Positions 10,126-18,283 of a stretch of DNA of 52,840 nt are shown here, piece after piece (the stretch's first letter is position 1; the number at the start of each line of letters is the position of its first letter). The notes beneath the pieces are model-generated. The model saw only the letters and a list, made by a program, of their open reading frames with translations. It did no database searches and was not told the DNA's origin. A program made the position numbers and the translations under genes. The stretch comes from Streptomyces purpureus (lineage in GTDB: Bacteria; Actinomycetota; Actinomycetes; Streptomycetales; Streptomycetaceae). Location of the stretch: NCBI RefSeq assembly GCF_014648195.1, contig NZ_BMQQ01000029.1, positions 40,727 through 93,566 of the forward strand, written 5' to 3'.

Positions 10126-10202
10126 TGGTCGGGGTGGCGGGATTTGAACCCACGGCCTTCCGCTCCCAAAGCGGACGCGCTACCAAGCTGCGCCACACCC
10201 CG
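10126..10202 (-). tRNA. tRNA-Pro (anticodon UGG)
   Basis: A complete cloverleaf can be drawn on the reverse strand. It has a 7-bp acceptor stem (CGGGGTG/CACCCCG), a D stem GCGC/GCGC, an anticodon stem TCCGC/GCGGA with loop TTTGGGA (anticodon TGG), and a T arm with GTTCAAAT. The 3' CCA is genome-encoded (10126-10128). It lies upstream of tig and diverges from tRNA-Gly. Confidence 0.97.
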
Positions 10203-10331
10203 TCGGTGCGACACGTAGGGTACATGCCCGCGGACAGTGCGACGCCCCCTCGGAAAGGGTGTGCGGCGACCGCCCTGGACCCGCTACGATGCTGTCCGTG
10301 CCGCGGCCCTCGTGACCTGCGGCGCGGCGTA

Positions 10332-10405
10332 TGCGGGCGTAGCTCAATGGTAGAGCCCTAGTCTTCCAAACTAGCTACGCGGGTTCGATTCCCGTCGCCC
10401 GCTCC
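10332..10405 (+). tRNA. tRNA-Gly (anticodon UCC)
   Basis: The cloverleaf has an acceptor stem GCGGGCG/CGCCCGC, D stem GCTC/GAGC, and anticodon stem CTAGT/ACTAG with loop CTTCCAA (anticodon TCC). The T arm carries GTTCGATT and CCA is encoded at 10403-10405. A TACGAT at 10285-10290 could be a -10 box, without a clear -35. Confidence 0.97.
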
Positions 10406-10410
10406 ATGCA

Positions 10411-10446
10411 TCTCAGGCCCGGTCCGCTTCGGCGGACCGGGCCTGA
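10411..10446 (+). terminator. Terminator after tRNA-Gly
   Basis: A perfect 16-bp stem (10411-10426 and 10431-10446) is closed by a TTCG tetraloop, five bases after the encoded CCA of the tRNA. It could also serve the leftward small membrane protein gene that ends at 10481. Confidence 0.92.
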
Positions 10447-10480
10447 GGCGTTTCTCGCGCCGCGCGACTGAAGCCGCGCG

Positions 10481-10675
10481 CTAGAACTTGATGGAGTTGA
10501 TCGTCTGGGCTATCGAGTTCAGGAAGCGCTGGATGTCGTCGGCCATGCCCGTGGAAGCCAGGAAGAAGCCGAAGAGGGCGGCGACGACGGCGGGTCCCGC
10601 CTTCAGCGAGCCACCGCGGATCAGCACCACGAGGACGATCGCCAAAAGAAGCACCACAGACAGTGAAAGGACCAC
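10481..10675 (-). CDS. Small conserved membrane protein
   Basis: A 64-residue protein. Residues 1-20 (VLSLSVVLLLAIVLVVLIRG) and about 28-43 (AVVAALFGFFLASTG) are hydrophobic and probably span or lie in the membrane. They are followed by an amphipathic tail (DDIQRFLNSIAQTINSIKF). The start is taken as GTG at 10675, with GAGGG about 11 bases upstream. I do not know a function. It stands alone between tRNA-Gly and the HD hydrolase gene. Confidence 0.6.
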   Translation of the reverse strand: MVLSLSVVLLLAIVLVVLIRGGSLKAGPAVVAALFGFFLASTGMADDIQRFLNSIAQTINSIKF

Positions 10676-10831
10676 AGCTGATCACACCCTCGGTCGGTCC
10701 GCCTTGCCGGCCTGGGAGCGCACGCCACAGCACACCCCCGCTGTCACCATCGTGCCATCAACCCCCCTGTGAGCGCTGCCGGCTGACGGATCGTTCCTGT
10801 ATGAATCCGGCCACGCGAGACGTGCGGGGGC

Positions 10832-11281
10832 TCAGTCGCCGGTGAGGCCGAGCAGAGCTCTGGTGCGCGCGTACTTGGCCTTCAGTCGCTCGCGGGTCTC
10901 CTCGTCCAGGAGGGCGAGACGGGCCGGGTCGGCGTTGTGGGCGAGGTCGGCCTCCTTGATCAGGAGGGCGCCGGGGACGGCCAGGACGCGGGCCGTGTAC
11001 GACTCCAGGTCCTCCCCCGGGCGCTTGCTGACCGCCAGGACCATGTCCTTGACCGACTGGGGCAGCTCCGCCTCGGCCAGCCACTGCGGGGAGAGGGCGT
11101 CGTCCTCGATCGCGTCGTGCAGCCAGGCCGCCGCGATCTGGTCCTCGCTGCCGCCCCGGTCCCGTACCCCGTGGGCGACCGCCTGGATGTGCTCGGTGTA
11201 GGGGCGGCCCGACTTGTCGGTCTGGCGGGAGTGTGCCTCGCGAGCAATTGCCTCGACCTGGGCGAGCGTGAGCTGGGGCAT
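10832..11281 (-). CDS. Small HD-domain phosphohydrolase, SpoT/MESH1-like
   Basis: A 149-residue HD-domain protein. Residues line up with the hydrolase domain of RelA/SpoT proteins: QTDKSGRPYTEH (20-31), WLHDAIEDD with His55-Asp56 and the ED pair 59-60, and KEADLAHNAD (Asp112, Asn116). Small stand-alone versions of this domain are Mn-dependent ppGpp pyrophosphohydrolases in other organisms, so alarmone hydrolysis is plausible, but the actual nucleotide substrate is not shown. No synthetase or TGS domain is present. It begins with ATG at 11281 and lies downstream of the SpoIIE-type phosphatase on the same strand, 38 bases from it. Confidence 0.8.
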   Translation of the reverse strand: MPQLTLAQVEAIAREAHSRQTDKSGRPYTEHIQAVAHGVRDRGGSEDQIAAAWLHDAIEDDALSPQWLAEAELPQSVKDMVLAVSKRPGEDLESYTARVLAVPGALLIKEADLAHNADPARLALLDEETRERLKAKYARTRALLGLTGD

Positions 11282-11319
11282 GCCGGTCAGCGTAGCGCCG
11301 TACGGGCGCGGGCGGCCGG

Positions 11320-12465
11320 TCAGCCCTCGCGGGAGATCAGCAGGAGCGCCCGGTCGTCGTTGACGTCCTTGGCGCAGGCCTCGATCAGGTGCCAGGCCGC
11401 GCCCTCGAAGCCCGAGGTGACGTAGCGGTCGGCCTCGCCGGTCAGCCGGTCGATGCCTTCCGCGATGTCGCGGTCGGCGGCCTCGACCAGGCCGTCGGTG
11501 AAGAGCATGAGGACGTCGCCGGGGCGCAGGGTGCCCTTGACGGGGTGGAACTCCGCGCCGTCGTAGACGCCGAGGAGGGGGCCGTCGGCGGCCTTCTCCT
11601 CCCAGCGGCCGGTGCCCGCGTGCAGCTGGAGGGCGGGGAGGTGGCCGGCCGAGAGAAGTTCGTAGTCGCCTGAGTCCAGGTCCAGGACGAGGTGGATGGA
11701 GGTGGCGAAGCCCTCGTCCCAGTCCTGGCGGAGGAGGTAGCCGTTGGCCGCGGGCAGGAAGCCGTGCGGCGGGAGCGAGCCGAGGAGGCCGCCGAAGGCG
11801 CCGGACAGGAGCAGGGCGCGGGATCCCGCGTCCATGCCCTTGCCGGAGACGTCGGTGAGGATGACCTCAAGGGTGCGGCCGCCGTTCGTACGGGCCGCGA
11901 CGACGAAGTCGCCGGAGAAGGACTGGCCGCCGGCCGGGCGCAGCGCCATCTCGCGGTGCCAGCCCTTGGGCAGGCGGGGCAGGGCGGACTGGACGCGGAT
12001 CCGTTCGCGCAGGTCGAAGAGCATGGTGCCGCCGCGCCGCCAGGGCACGCCGACGCGGGCCCGGAACTGCGCGATGAGCAGACCGAAGAGTCCGCAGGCG
12101 GCGACCACCAGGACCGTGCCGGGGGTGACGGTGGCGGGGCCTTGGGTGTACGGGCCGAGGGCGAGCGTCTCGACGATGAGGGCGGCGGCCGCGGCCGCGT
12201 ACAGGCCGAGCAGGCTCGCGGGGCGCAGCAGCAGTCCGCCGGCGACGATCGGCAGGACGAGCGCGGCGGGCGAGCACCACACGGGGTTGGTGATGGTGCC
12301 GACGGCGATGGCGGGGACGGTGAGGAGGAGGCCCGCGAGGGCGAGCCAGTCGGAGCCGTCGCCGCGGAAGTAGTCGACGCCGGATTTGCGCAGCGCGATG
12401 CGGGCCCGGTGCGTCGTTTTGCGCAACCGGGCCGTGTACGAGTCCACTCCTGCGCGACGGGCCAT
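11320..12465 (-). CDS. Membrane PP2C/SpoIIE-family protein phosphatase
   Basis: A 381-residue protein. The N-terminal third has about four to five membrane helices (residues 40-135). A cytoplasmic PP2C-type SpoIIE domain follows, with metal-binding aspartates in SGDFVVAA (Asp186), LTDVSGKGMDAG (Asp205) and FTDGLVEAAD, and the late NDDRALLLI motif. Such proteins dephosphorylate anti-anti-sigma factors or related regulators; no partner is encoded nearby. The start is ATG at 12465. It diverges from the Eis-like acetyltransferase. Confidence 0.88.
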   Translation of the reverse strand: MARRAGVDSYTARLRKTTHRARIALRKSGVDYFRGDGSDWLALAGLLLTVPAIAVGTITNPVWCSPAALVLPIVAGGLLLRPASLLGLYAAAAAALIVETLALGPYTQGPATVTPGTVLVVAACGLFGLLIAQFRARVGVPWRRGGTMLFDLRERIRVQSALPRLPKGWHREMALRPAGGQSFSGDFVVAARTNGGRTLEVILTDVSGKGMDAGSRALLLSGAFGGLLGSLPPHGFLPAANGYLLRQDWDEGFATSIHLVLDLDSGDYELLSAGHLPALQLHAGTGRWEEKAADGPLLGVYDGAEFHPVKGTLRPGDVLMLFTDGLVEAADRDIAEGIDRLTGEADRYVTSGFEGAAWHLIEACAKDVNDDRALLLISREG

Positions 12466-12572
12466 TGGCCTGGACCCTATCCACCCGTCCGGCCCCCGCG
12501 CAGGGGGACCCCCGTGACATTGCGTTCGAAATCGGGTCGCGAGGGGCCGTCGGCGCCTGGTACGGATGGCAT

Positions 12573-13802
12573 ATGACGACAGAACTCCGGGTGCTGCGCC
12601 CCGCCGAATGGGCTCAATGGTTCGAACAGCTTGAACTGGCTTTCGGTGGCCTCCCGGAGAACCCGCAGCGGCGTGAGGTGTGGGAGGCGATCACCGAGCA
12701 CGAGCGGTCGATCGGCCTGTGGGACGGGGAGCGGTGTGTCGGTACGGCCGGTGCCTTCTCGTTCCGGATGTGCGTACCGGGCGGGGCGTTGGTGCCGGCG
12801 GCCGGGGTGACGATGGTGAGCGTGGCGGCGACGCACCGCCGCCGTTCCCTGCTCACCTCGATGATGCGGCGTCAGCTGGACGACGTGCGCAGCTGGGGCG
12901 AGTCCGTGGCCCTGCTGACGGCGTCCGAGCCGGGGATCTACGGCCGGTACGGCTACGGCATCGCCACCCAGCAGCTGCGGGCCGCGATCGACACGGCCCG
13001 GGTACGGCTGGCGGTCCCGCCGGGTACGGACGGGGTCGTGGTGCGGCAGGTCGCGCCGCCGGAGGCGCTGGCGACGATCGAGGGGCTGTACGCGCGGCTG
13101 GTGCCGACGCGGCCCGGGATGCTGGAGCGGCGGCCGGAGTGGGAGCGGCTGACCGTGATCGATCCGCCGGAGGAGCGCGACGGCGGCTCGCCGCTCCAGT
13201 GCGTCCTGGCCGAGCGGGACGGCGAGGCGGTGGGCTACGCGCTCTACACGATCAAGCCGGCGTGGGACGACGCCGGGCCCAAGGGCACGGTGGCGGTGCG
13301 TGATCTGGGGGCGCTGGATCCGGCGGCGGACGGGGCGCTGTGGCGGTTCCTGTGCGGGATCGATCTGACGTCGACGGTCGAGGTCGGCAACCGGCCGGTG
13401 GACGACGCGTGGCAGCACATGGTCTCCGACATCCGCCGCTGCCGGCCGCAGCTGAGGGACAGCCTGCACGTGCGGCTGGTGGATGTGGGCGCGGCGCTGG
13501 AGGCCCGTACGTACCAGGCGCCGGTGGATGTGGTCCTGGAGGTCGAGGACGACTTCTGCCCGTGGAACGCGGGGCGCTGGCGGCTGACCGGGGACGCCAA
13601 GGGCGCGGTGTGCGTACGGACTGACGAGGCGGCGGATCTGGCGCTGACGGTGCGTGAGCTGGGTGCGGCGTATCTGGGCGGGGTGTCGCCGGCCGCGCTG
13701 GCGGCGGCGGGGCGGGTCCGGGAGCTACGGGCCGGGGCGCTGGGCGAGGCGGCGGTGGCGTTCGGGTCGCCGGTCGCGCCGTGGTTGCCGCACGGGTTCT
13801 AG
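12573..13802 (+). CDS. Eis-family GNAT N-acetyltransferase
   Basis: A 409-residue enzyme with the Eis layout: a tandem GNAT fold followed by a C-terminal sterol-carrier-like domain. The acetyl-CoA-binding stretch is visible as MVSVAATHRRRSLLTSMMRRQ, and the conserved segment ASEPGIYGRYGYGIA follows. The protein ends in Phe (PHGF), matching the family feature in which the C-terminal carboxylate takes part in catalysis. Eis proteins acetylate amines such as aminoglycosides or protein lysines; the substrate here is unknown. The ATG at 12573 is used because the longer frame runs back across the divergent promoter. Confidence 0.88.
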   Translation: MTTELRVLRPAEWAQWFEQLELAFGGLPENPQRREVWEAITEHERSIGLWDGERCVGTAGAFSFRMCVPGGALVPAAGVTMVSVAATHRRRSLLTSMMRRQLDDVRSWGESVALLTASEPGIYGRYGYGIATQQLRAAIDTARVRLAVPPGTDGVVVRQVAPPEALATIEGLYARLVPTRPGMLERRPEWERLTVIDPPEERDGGSPLQCVLAERDGEAVGYALYTIKPAWDDAGPKGTVAVRDLGALDPAADGALWRFLCGIDLTSTVEVGNRPVDDAWQHMVSDIRRCRPQLRDSLHVRLVDVGAALEARTYQAPVDVVLEVEDDFCPWNAGRWRLTGDAKGAVCVRTDEAADLALTVRELGAAYLGGVSPAALAAAGRVRELRAGALGEAAVAFGSPVAPWLPHGF

Positions 13803-13821
13803 GGCCGTGGCTGCCCGCGCC

Positions 13822-14631
13822 TCAGCGGCGCTGGCAGCCCGGGCACCAGAAGAGGTTGCGGGCGGCTAGATCGGCGGTGCGGATCTCGCCGCCACAGATG
13901 TGGCAGGGCATGTGGGCCCTGCGGTAGACGTAGACCTCGCCGCCGTGGTCGTCGACGCGCGGCGGGCGGCCCATCGCCTCCGGGGTGTGTTCCGGGCGGA
14001 CCGTGTCGATGCGGTTGTTGACGACGCCCTCCCGCATGAGCGCGACCAAGTCGTGCCAGATGGCCGTCCACTCGCGCGCGGTGAGGTCCTTGCCGGGCCG
14101 GTACGGGTCGATGCCGTGCCGGAAGAGCACCTCGGCGCGGTAGACGTTGCCGACGCCCGCGATGATCTTCTGGTCCATCAGCAGCGCGGCGATGGTGGTG
14201 CGGCTGCGGGAGACACGGCGCCACGCCTTGTCCGGGTCGTCGCCGTCGCGCAGCGGATCGGGGCCGAGGCGCTCGTGTATCGCCTGCTTCTCGGGGTCGC
14301 TGATGAGGGCACACGTGGTGGGGCCGCGCAGGTCGACGTAGGCCTCGGGGTCGGCCAGGCGCAGCCGGACGGTGTCGGTGGGCGGCGGCGCCGGGGCGTC
14401 GCCGAAGTTCACCTTGCCGAAGAGCCCGAGGTGGATGTGGACCCACTCCTCCTCGCCGAAGCCGAGGAAGAGGTGCTTGCCGTGGGCCTCGGTGCGCTCC
14501 AGGACGGTGCCGTCCAGGAGGGCCGCGGCGTCGGCGAACTTGCCCTGCGGACTGGTGACCCGCACGGGCCGGCCGCCGAACCGGTCACGGTAGTCGGCGG
14601 CCAGCCGGTGGATGGTGTGCCCTTCGGGCAT
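13822..14631 (-). CDS. Fpg/Nei-family DNA glycosylase (Nei-type)
   Basis: A 269-residue bifunctional base-excision repair enzyme that removes oxidised bases and nicks abasic sites. The N-terminus MPEGHT carries catalytic Pro2 and Glu3; Lys52 lies in EAHGKHLFLGF. The helix-two-turn-helix includes DQKIIAGVGNVYRAEV. A C-terminal zinc finger is intact (CHIC and CPGC). MPEGHT-type starts are typical of actinobacterial Nei2-like rather than Fpg (MPELPE) enzymes. Its ATG overlaps the rpiB stop by one base (TGATG), implying translational coupling. Confidence 0.92.
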   Translation of the reverse strand: MPEGHTIHRLAADYRDRFGGRPVRVTSPQGKFADAAALLDGTVLERTEAHGKHLFLGFGEEEWVHIHLGLFGKVNFGDAPAPPPTDTVRLRLADPEAYVDLRGPTTCALISDPEKQAIHERLGPDPLRDGDDPDKAWRRVSRSRTTIAALLMDQKIIAGVGNVYRAEVLFRHGIDPYRPGKDLTAREWTAIWHDLVALMREGVVNNRIDTVRPEHTPEAMGRPPRVDDHGGEVYVYRRAHMPCHICGGEIRTADLAARNLFWCPGCQRR

Positions 14632-15122
14632 CAGGCGTCGTGCTGGGGGTGGTGCGCCGGGATCGGGGGGAGTTCGCCGGTGGTCTCGTACGCCGAGAGC
14701 ATCTCGATGCGGCGGGTGTGACGCTCCTCACCCGAGTACGGGGTGCTCAGGAAGATCTCCACGAACTTCGTGGACTCCTCCAGGGAGTGCATCCGGCCGC
14801 CGATGGCGACGACGTTGGCGTTGTTGTGCTCGCGGCCGAGGGCGGCGGTCTGCTCGCTCCAGGCCAGGGCGGCACGGACACCCTTCACCTTGTTCGCGGC
14901 GATCTGCTCGCCGTTGCCGGAGCCGCCGATCACGATGCCGAGGCTGTCCGGGTCCGCGGCCGTCTTCTCGGCGGCGCGCAGGCAGAACGGCGGGTAGTCG
15001 TCCTGGGCGTCGTAGATGTGGGGACCACAGTCGACGGGCTCGTGGCCGTGAGCCTTCAGCCACTCGACGAGGTGGTTCTTCAGTTCGTAGCCGGCATGGT
15101 CGGAGCCGAGGTACACGCGCAT
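14631..15122 (-). CDS. rpiB: Ribose-5-phosphate isomerase B
   Basis: A 163-residue sugar-phosphate isomerase that interconverts ribose-5-phosphate and ribulose-5-phosphate. The start MRVYLGSDHAGYELK is characteristic. The active-site loop GGSGNGEQIAANK carries Glu72 where the E. coli enzyme has cysteine, as in the mycobacterial type. The HNNANVVAIGGR motif is present. The gene is followed directly by the overlapping nei gene and diverges from the first amino-acid permease. Confidence 0.95.
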   Translation of the reverse strand: MRVYLGSDHAGYELKNHLVEWLKAHGHEPVDCGPHIYDAQDDYPPFCLRAAEKTAADPDSLGIVIGGSGNGEQIAANKVKGVRAALAWSEQTAALGREHNNANVVAIGGRMHSLEESTKFVEIFLSTPYSGEERHTRRIEMLSAYETTGELPPIPAHHPQHDA

Positions 15123-15291
15123 GGGTCCGAGTGTGGCACGGCGGCGCCAGGGTAGCGGTCATCGGGGTCGGGCGCCTGGGGACAAGCTGCGATCTACAAC
15201 GATCCGGATTCGACACTTCCGACCTGTCCGGGTCTGTGCTTGCATGCACGGGCTCGTAACCCGAGCGGCTTCCACACGTAAGGATTCGTCC

Positions 15292-16761
15292 ATGACCATG
15301 CAGTCGACCCTGCAGAAGGAAGGCGGAAAGGCCGGCGAACCCGGTACTTCGCAGTCCTCCGACGGTCTCAAGGCCGGGCTCAAGAACCGCCACCTGTCCA
15401 TGATCGCCATCGGTGGCGTGATCGGCGCCGGACTCTTCGTCGGCTCCTCCGGCGGTATCGCCAAGGCCGGTCCGGCCATCCTGGTCTCGTACCTGCTCGT
15501 CGGCGCGATGGTCGTCTTCGTGATGCGCATGCTCGGCGAGATGGCGGCCGCCAGCCCGAACTCGGGCTCCTTCTCGGCCTACGCCGACCGGGCGCTCGGC
15601 CGCTGGGCCGGATTCTCCATCGGATGGCTGTACTGGTTCTTCTGGGTCGTCGTCCTCGCGGTCGAGGCGACCGCCGGCGCGGTGATCCTGGAGGGCTGGA
15701 TGCCGGCCATTCCGCAGTGGGGCTGGGCGCTGATCGTGATGGTCGTGCTCACCGCGACCAACCTCGCCTCGGTGTCGTCGTACGGCGAGTTCGAGTTCTG
15801 GTTCGCCGGTATCAAGGTCGTCGCGATCGGCGGCTTCGTGGTCATCGGCCTGCTCGCCGTCTTCGGCATCCTCCCCGGCTCCGACAACCCGGGCGCGGGC
15901 TTCGCCCACCTCACCGACACCGGCGGCTTCCTGCCGAACGGCGCCGGGGCCATCCTCACGGGTGTGCTGATGGTGGTCTTCTCCTTCATGGGCAGCGAGA
16001 TCGTCACGCTGGCCGCCGGTGAGTCCGAGGATCCGCGGCGCGCGGTCACCAAGGCGACCAACAGCGTGATCTGGCGGATCGCCGTCTTCTACCTGGGCTC
16101 GATCTTCGTCGTCCTGACGCTGCTGCCGTGGAACGACAAGTCGATCGTGGAGAAGGGCTCGTACGTCGCGGCGCTGGACTCCATCGGCATCGCGCACGCC
16201 GGCCAGATCATGAACGTGATCGTGCTGACGGCGGTGCTCTCCTGCCTGAACTCCGGCCTCTACACCGCCTCCCGCATGGCCTTCTCGCTCGGTGAGCGCG
16301 GCGACGCCCCCAAGGCGTTCGCCAAGGTCAACGCCAAGGGCGTGCCCACGGCCGCGATCTGGGGCTCGGTCGCCTTCGGCTTCGTCGCCGTGTACTTCAA
16401 CTACGCGTTCAAGGACACGGTCTTCAACTTCCTCCTCAACTCCTCCGGTGCGATCGCGCTCTTCGTGTGGCTGGTGATCTGCTTCACCCAGCTGCGGATG
16501 CGCGGGATCCTGCTCCGCGAGGCGCCGGAGAAGCTGACGGTGAAGATGTGGCTCTTCCCGTACCTGACCTGGGCCACCGCCGCCATGATCGTCTTCGTGA
16601 TCGGCTACATGTTCTTCGACGACGCCAACCGCCAGGTCGTGCTGCTGTCGACGCTGGTCGCGGCGATCGTCGTGGGCATCGGCTTCTCGCTGGGCAAGCG
16701 CCGCGAGGGGGCGGCCGAAGGCGCCTCGGAGGTCACGGCCGACGCGTCCGTCGACGCCTGA
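15292..16761 (+). CDS. Amino acid permease (APC superfamily, AAT family), copy 1
   Basis: A 489-residue inner-membrane transporter with about 12 predicted helices. The family signature is LKNRHLSMIAIGGVIGAGLF at the first helix, and YGEFEFWFAGIKV in the middle is typical of AAT/GABA permeases. It probably imports an amino acid or related amine with protons; specificity cannot be read. The start ATG at 15292 has TAAGGA upstream; an ATG two codons later is an alternative. It is the first of three paralogues in 6 kb (the others are at 18284 and 19811) and the most diverged of them. Confidence 0.92.
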   Translation: MTMQSTLQKEGGKAGEPGTSQSSDGLKAGLKNRHLSMIAIGGVIGAGLFVGSSGGIAKAGPAILVSYLLVGAMVVFVMRMLGEMAAASPNSGSFSAYADRALGRWAGFSIGWLYWFFWVVVLAVEATAGAVILEGWMPAIPQWGWALIVMVVLTATNLASVSSYGEFEFWFAGIKVVAIGGFVVIGLLAVFGILPGSDNPGAGFAHLTDTGGFLPNGAGAILTGVLMVVFSFMGSEIVTLAAGESEDPRRAVTKATNSVIWRIAVFYLGSIFVVLTLLPWNDKSIVEKGSYVAALDSIGIAHAGQIMNVIVLTAVLSCLNSGLYTASRMAFSLGERGDAPKAFAKVNAKGVPTAAIWGSVAFGFVAVYFNYAFKDTVFNFLLNSSGAIALFVWLVICFTQLRMRGILLREAPEKLTVKMWLFPYLTWATAAMIVFVIGYMFFDDANRQVVLLSTLVAAIVVGIGFSLGKRREGAAEGASEVTADASVDA

Positions 16762-16765
16762 CCCC

Positions 16766-16786
16766 TTCCCCGGGACGCCCCGGGAA
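16766..16786 (+). terminator. Short hairpin after permease copy 1
   Basis: Arms 16766-16774 and 16778-16786 pair with one mismatch immediately after the permease stop. It is weaker than the other terminators in the window. Confidence 0.5.
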
Positions 16787-16815
16787 ATACTTGACGGCGG
16801 ATGTCAGGTATCCGC

Positions 16816-16861
16816 GAAAGGCTCTCCGTACACCGACTTCCGAGTGGACGGAGAGCCTTTC
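16816..16861 (+). repeat. Inverted repeat covering the ribosome site of the flavoenzyme remnant
   Basis: Perfect 14-bp arms (16816-16829 and 16848-16861) with an 18-base loop. The right arm contains the only plausible ribosome site (CGGAGAG) and ends one base before the ATG at 16863. It could be a second terminator for the permease, or a translation-blocking structure. Confidence 0.75.
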
Positions 16862-16862
16862 C

Positions 16863-17429
16863 ATGTCTGCCCTGCCCCTTGCCGCCCCGCACGTCCTGCT
16901 GCCCGGCGACCCCGGCCACGACGAGGAGCTGACCGGCTTCCAGACCGGCTTCTCGCTGCGCCCGCACCTGATCGTCGCGGCCACCTCGGCCGACGACGTC
17001 CGGGCCGCCGTCGCCCATGCGGCGGAGCTCGGGCTGCCGGTCGGCGTCCAGGCCACCGGGCACGGGCTGCCCGGTGACGCCGAGGGCGGGGTGCTGATCA
17101 GTACGCGCCGGATGGACGGCGTACGGATCGACGCGGAGCGGCGGACCGTGCGGGTCGAGGCGGGCGTGCGCTGGGGGGCGGTCGTGGCGGCGGCCGCGCC
17201 GTACGGCCTGGCGCCGCTCAACGGCTCGGCGCCGGGCGTGGGGGCCGTCTCGTACACGCTGGGCGGCGGGCTCGGCATTCTCGGGCCGTGGGCGACGGGC
17301 CGGGCGCTGAACTTCGTCTTCGGTGACGGGGAGCGTACGGAGGGGCTGTTCGGGCCCGGAACGCGCGAGAGGCTCGCCCGGGTCAAGGGGACCTATGACC
17401 CGGCGAACCTCTTCAGGCGCCTCTTCTGA
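16863..17429 (+). pseudogene. FAD-linked oxidoreductase (BBE-type) with internal deletion
   Basis: A 188-residue open frame made from the two ends of a berberine-bridge-enzyme-like flavoprotein, whose usual length is about 450 residues. Residues 1-~138 are a normal FAD-binding (PCMH) domain: GLPVGVQATGHG, VEAGVRWG and the SYTLGGGLGILG loop. The next residues jump directly to the family's C-terminal signature (ARVKGTYDPANLFR). The substrate-binding domain is missing, and the junction is near 17283. The deletion keeps the frame, so a small protein could still be made, but it should not act as an oxidase. It lies between permease 1 and bioY. Confidence 0.78.
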
Positions 17430-17446
17430 GCCCCGAGGGGCTGGTG

Positions 17447-18031
17447 TCAGCCCTTTCGGCCGACGAGCTTCCAGGCGGTGGGCAGCGCGCCCATCGCCAG
17501 GGCCGCCTTGAGCAGGTCACCGATCAGGAAGGGCGTCAGGCCGGCGGCGATCGCCTGGGAGAGCGACATGCCGGTCGCGAGCGCGAGGTACGGGACGCCG
17601 ACGGCGTAGATGATCAGGGAGCCGAGGGCCATCGTGCCGGCCGTGCGCAGGACGGAGCGGTCGGCGCCGCGGCGGGCGAGGGCGCCGACGACGGTGGCGG
17701 CGAGCAGCATGCCGAGGATGTAGCCGAAGGAGGGCATGCCGTAGCCGGAGGTGGCCTGGGCGAACCACGGCACACCGGCCATGCCGGCCATCGCGTACAG
17801 GGCGAGGGAGAGGAAGCCGCGGCGGGCGCCGAGGGCGGTGCCGACGAGCAGGGCCGCGAAGGTCTGGCCGGAGACCGGGACCGGCGAGCCGATGATCGGC
17901 ACGGCGATCTGGGCGGCGACACCGGTGAGCGCGGCGCCGCCGACGACCAGCGCGATGTCGCGGGTCCGGCTGGCCGGCAGCAGATCGGCGAGCACGGCTC
18001 CGGTGCGTATGGGGGCGGCGGAAACGCTCAT
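17447..18031 (-). CDS. bioY: Biotin transporter BioY
   Basis: A 194-residue integral membrane protein with about six helices, the S-component of an ECF-type biotin transporter. Diagnostic stretches are GSPVPVSGQTFAALLVGTALG and GYILGMLLAA. The ATG at 18031 is favoured over one at 18055 because CGGAG sits six bases upstream. No EcfA/EcfT genes are adjacent, so it works alone or with shared energising subunits. The 250 bases upstream, shared with divergent permease 2, hold no motif I could assign. Confidence 0.92.
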   Translation of the reverse strand: MSVSAAPIRTGAVLADLLPASRTRDIALVVGGAALTGVAAQIAVPIIGSPVPVSGQTFAALLVGTALGARRGFLSLALYAMAGMAGVPWFAQATSGYGMPSFGYILGMLLAATVVGALARRGADRSVLRTAGTMALGSLIIYAVGVPYLALATGMSLSQAIAAGLTPFLIGDLLKAALAMGALPTAWKLVGRKG

Positions 18032-18283
18032 CGGGGACTCCGAGGGTGAGGGCATATGGGGACCCCGTGACCGTAATCCAGGAGTGAACGCCCGATCACC
18101 GTCAGCAGCCCACAAAGCCGGGGTCGAGCGGTTCATGGAGATCCAACAAAGGGCGCCGGGTAAGCACCGTGGCGCGTGATACTCGTCACTGGCCGAGACA
18201 CGCCAGGAGGTCCGTTTTGCGCCACGGGGCGGTGACCGGAGAGACTGTGGGGTCTCCATAAATCCCCGCGAGAGTACGAGTTG

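Noticed and set aside
9960..10214. N-terminal extension of trigger factor
   Set aside because: The extension translates the tRNA-Pro gene; the GTG at 9959 has a strong ribosome site and the family N-terminus.
12501..12516. Another copy of the GGGGGTCCCCC repeat upstream of the Eis-like gene
   Set aside because: Only GGGGGACCCCC is present, without the second arm, so it is too short to call.
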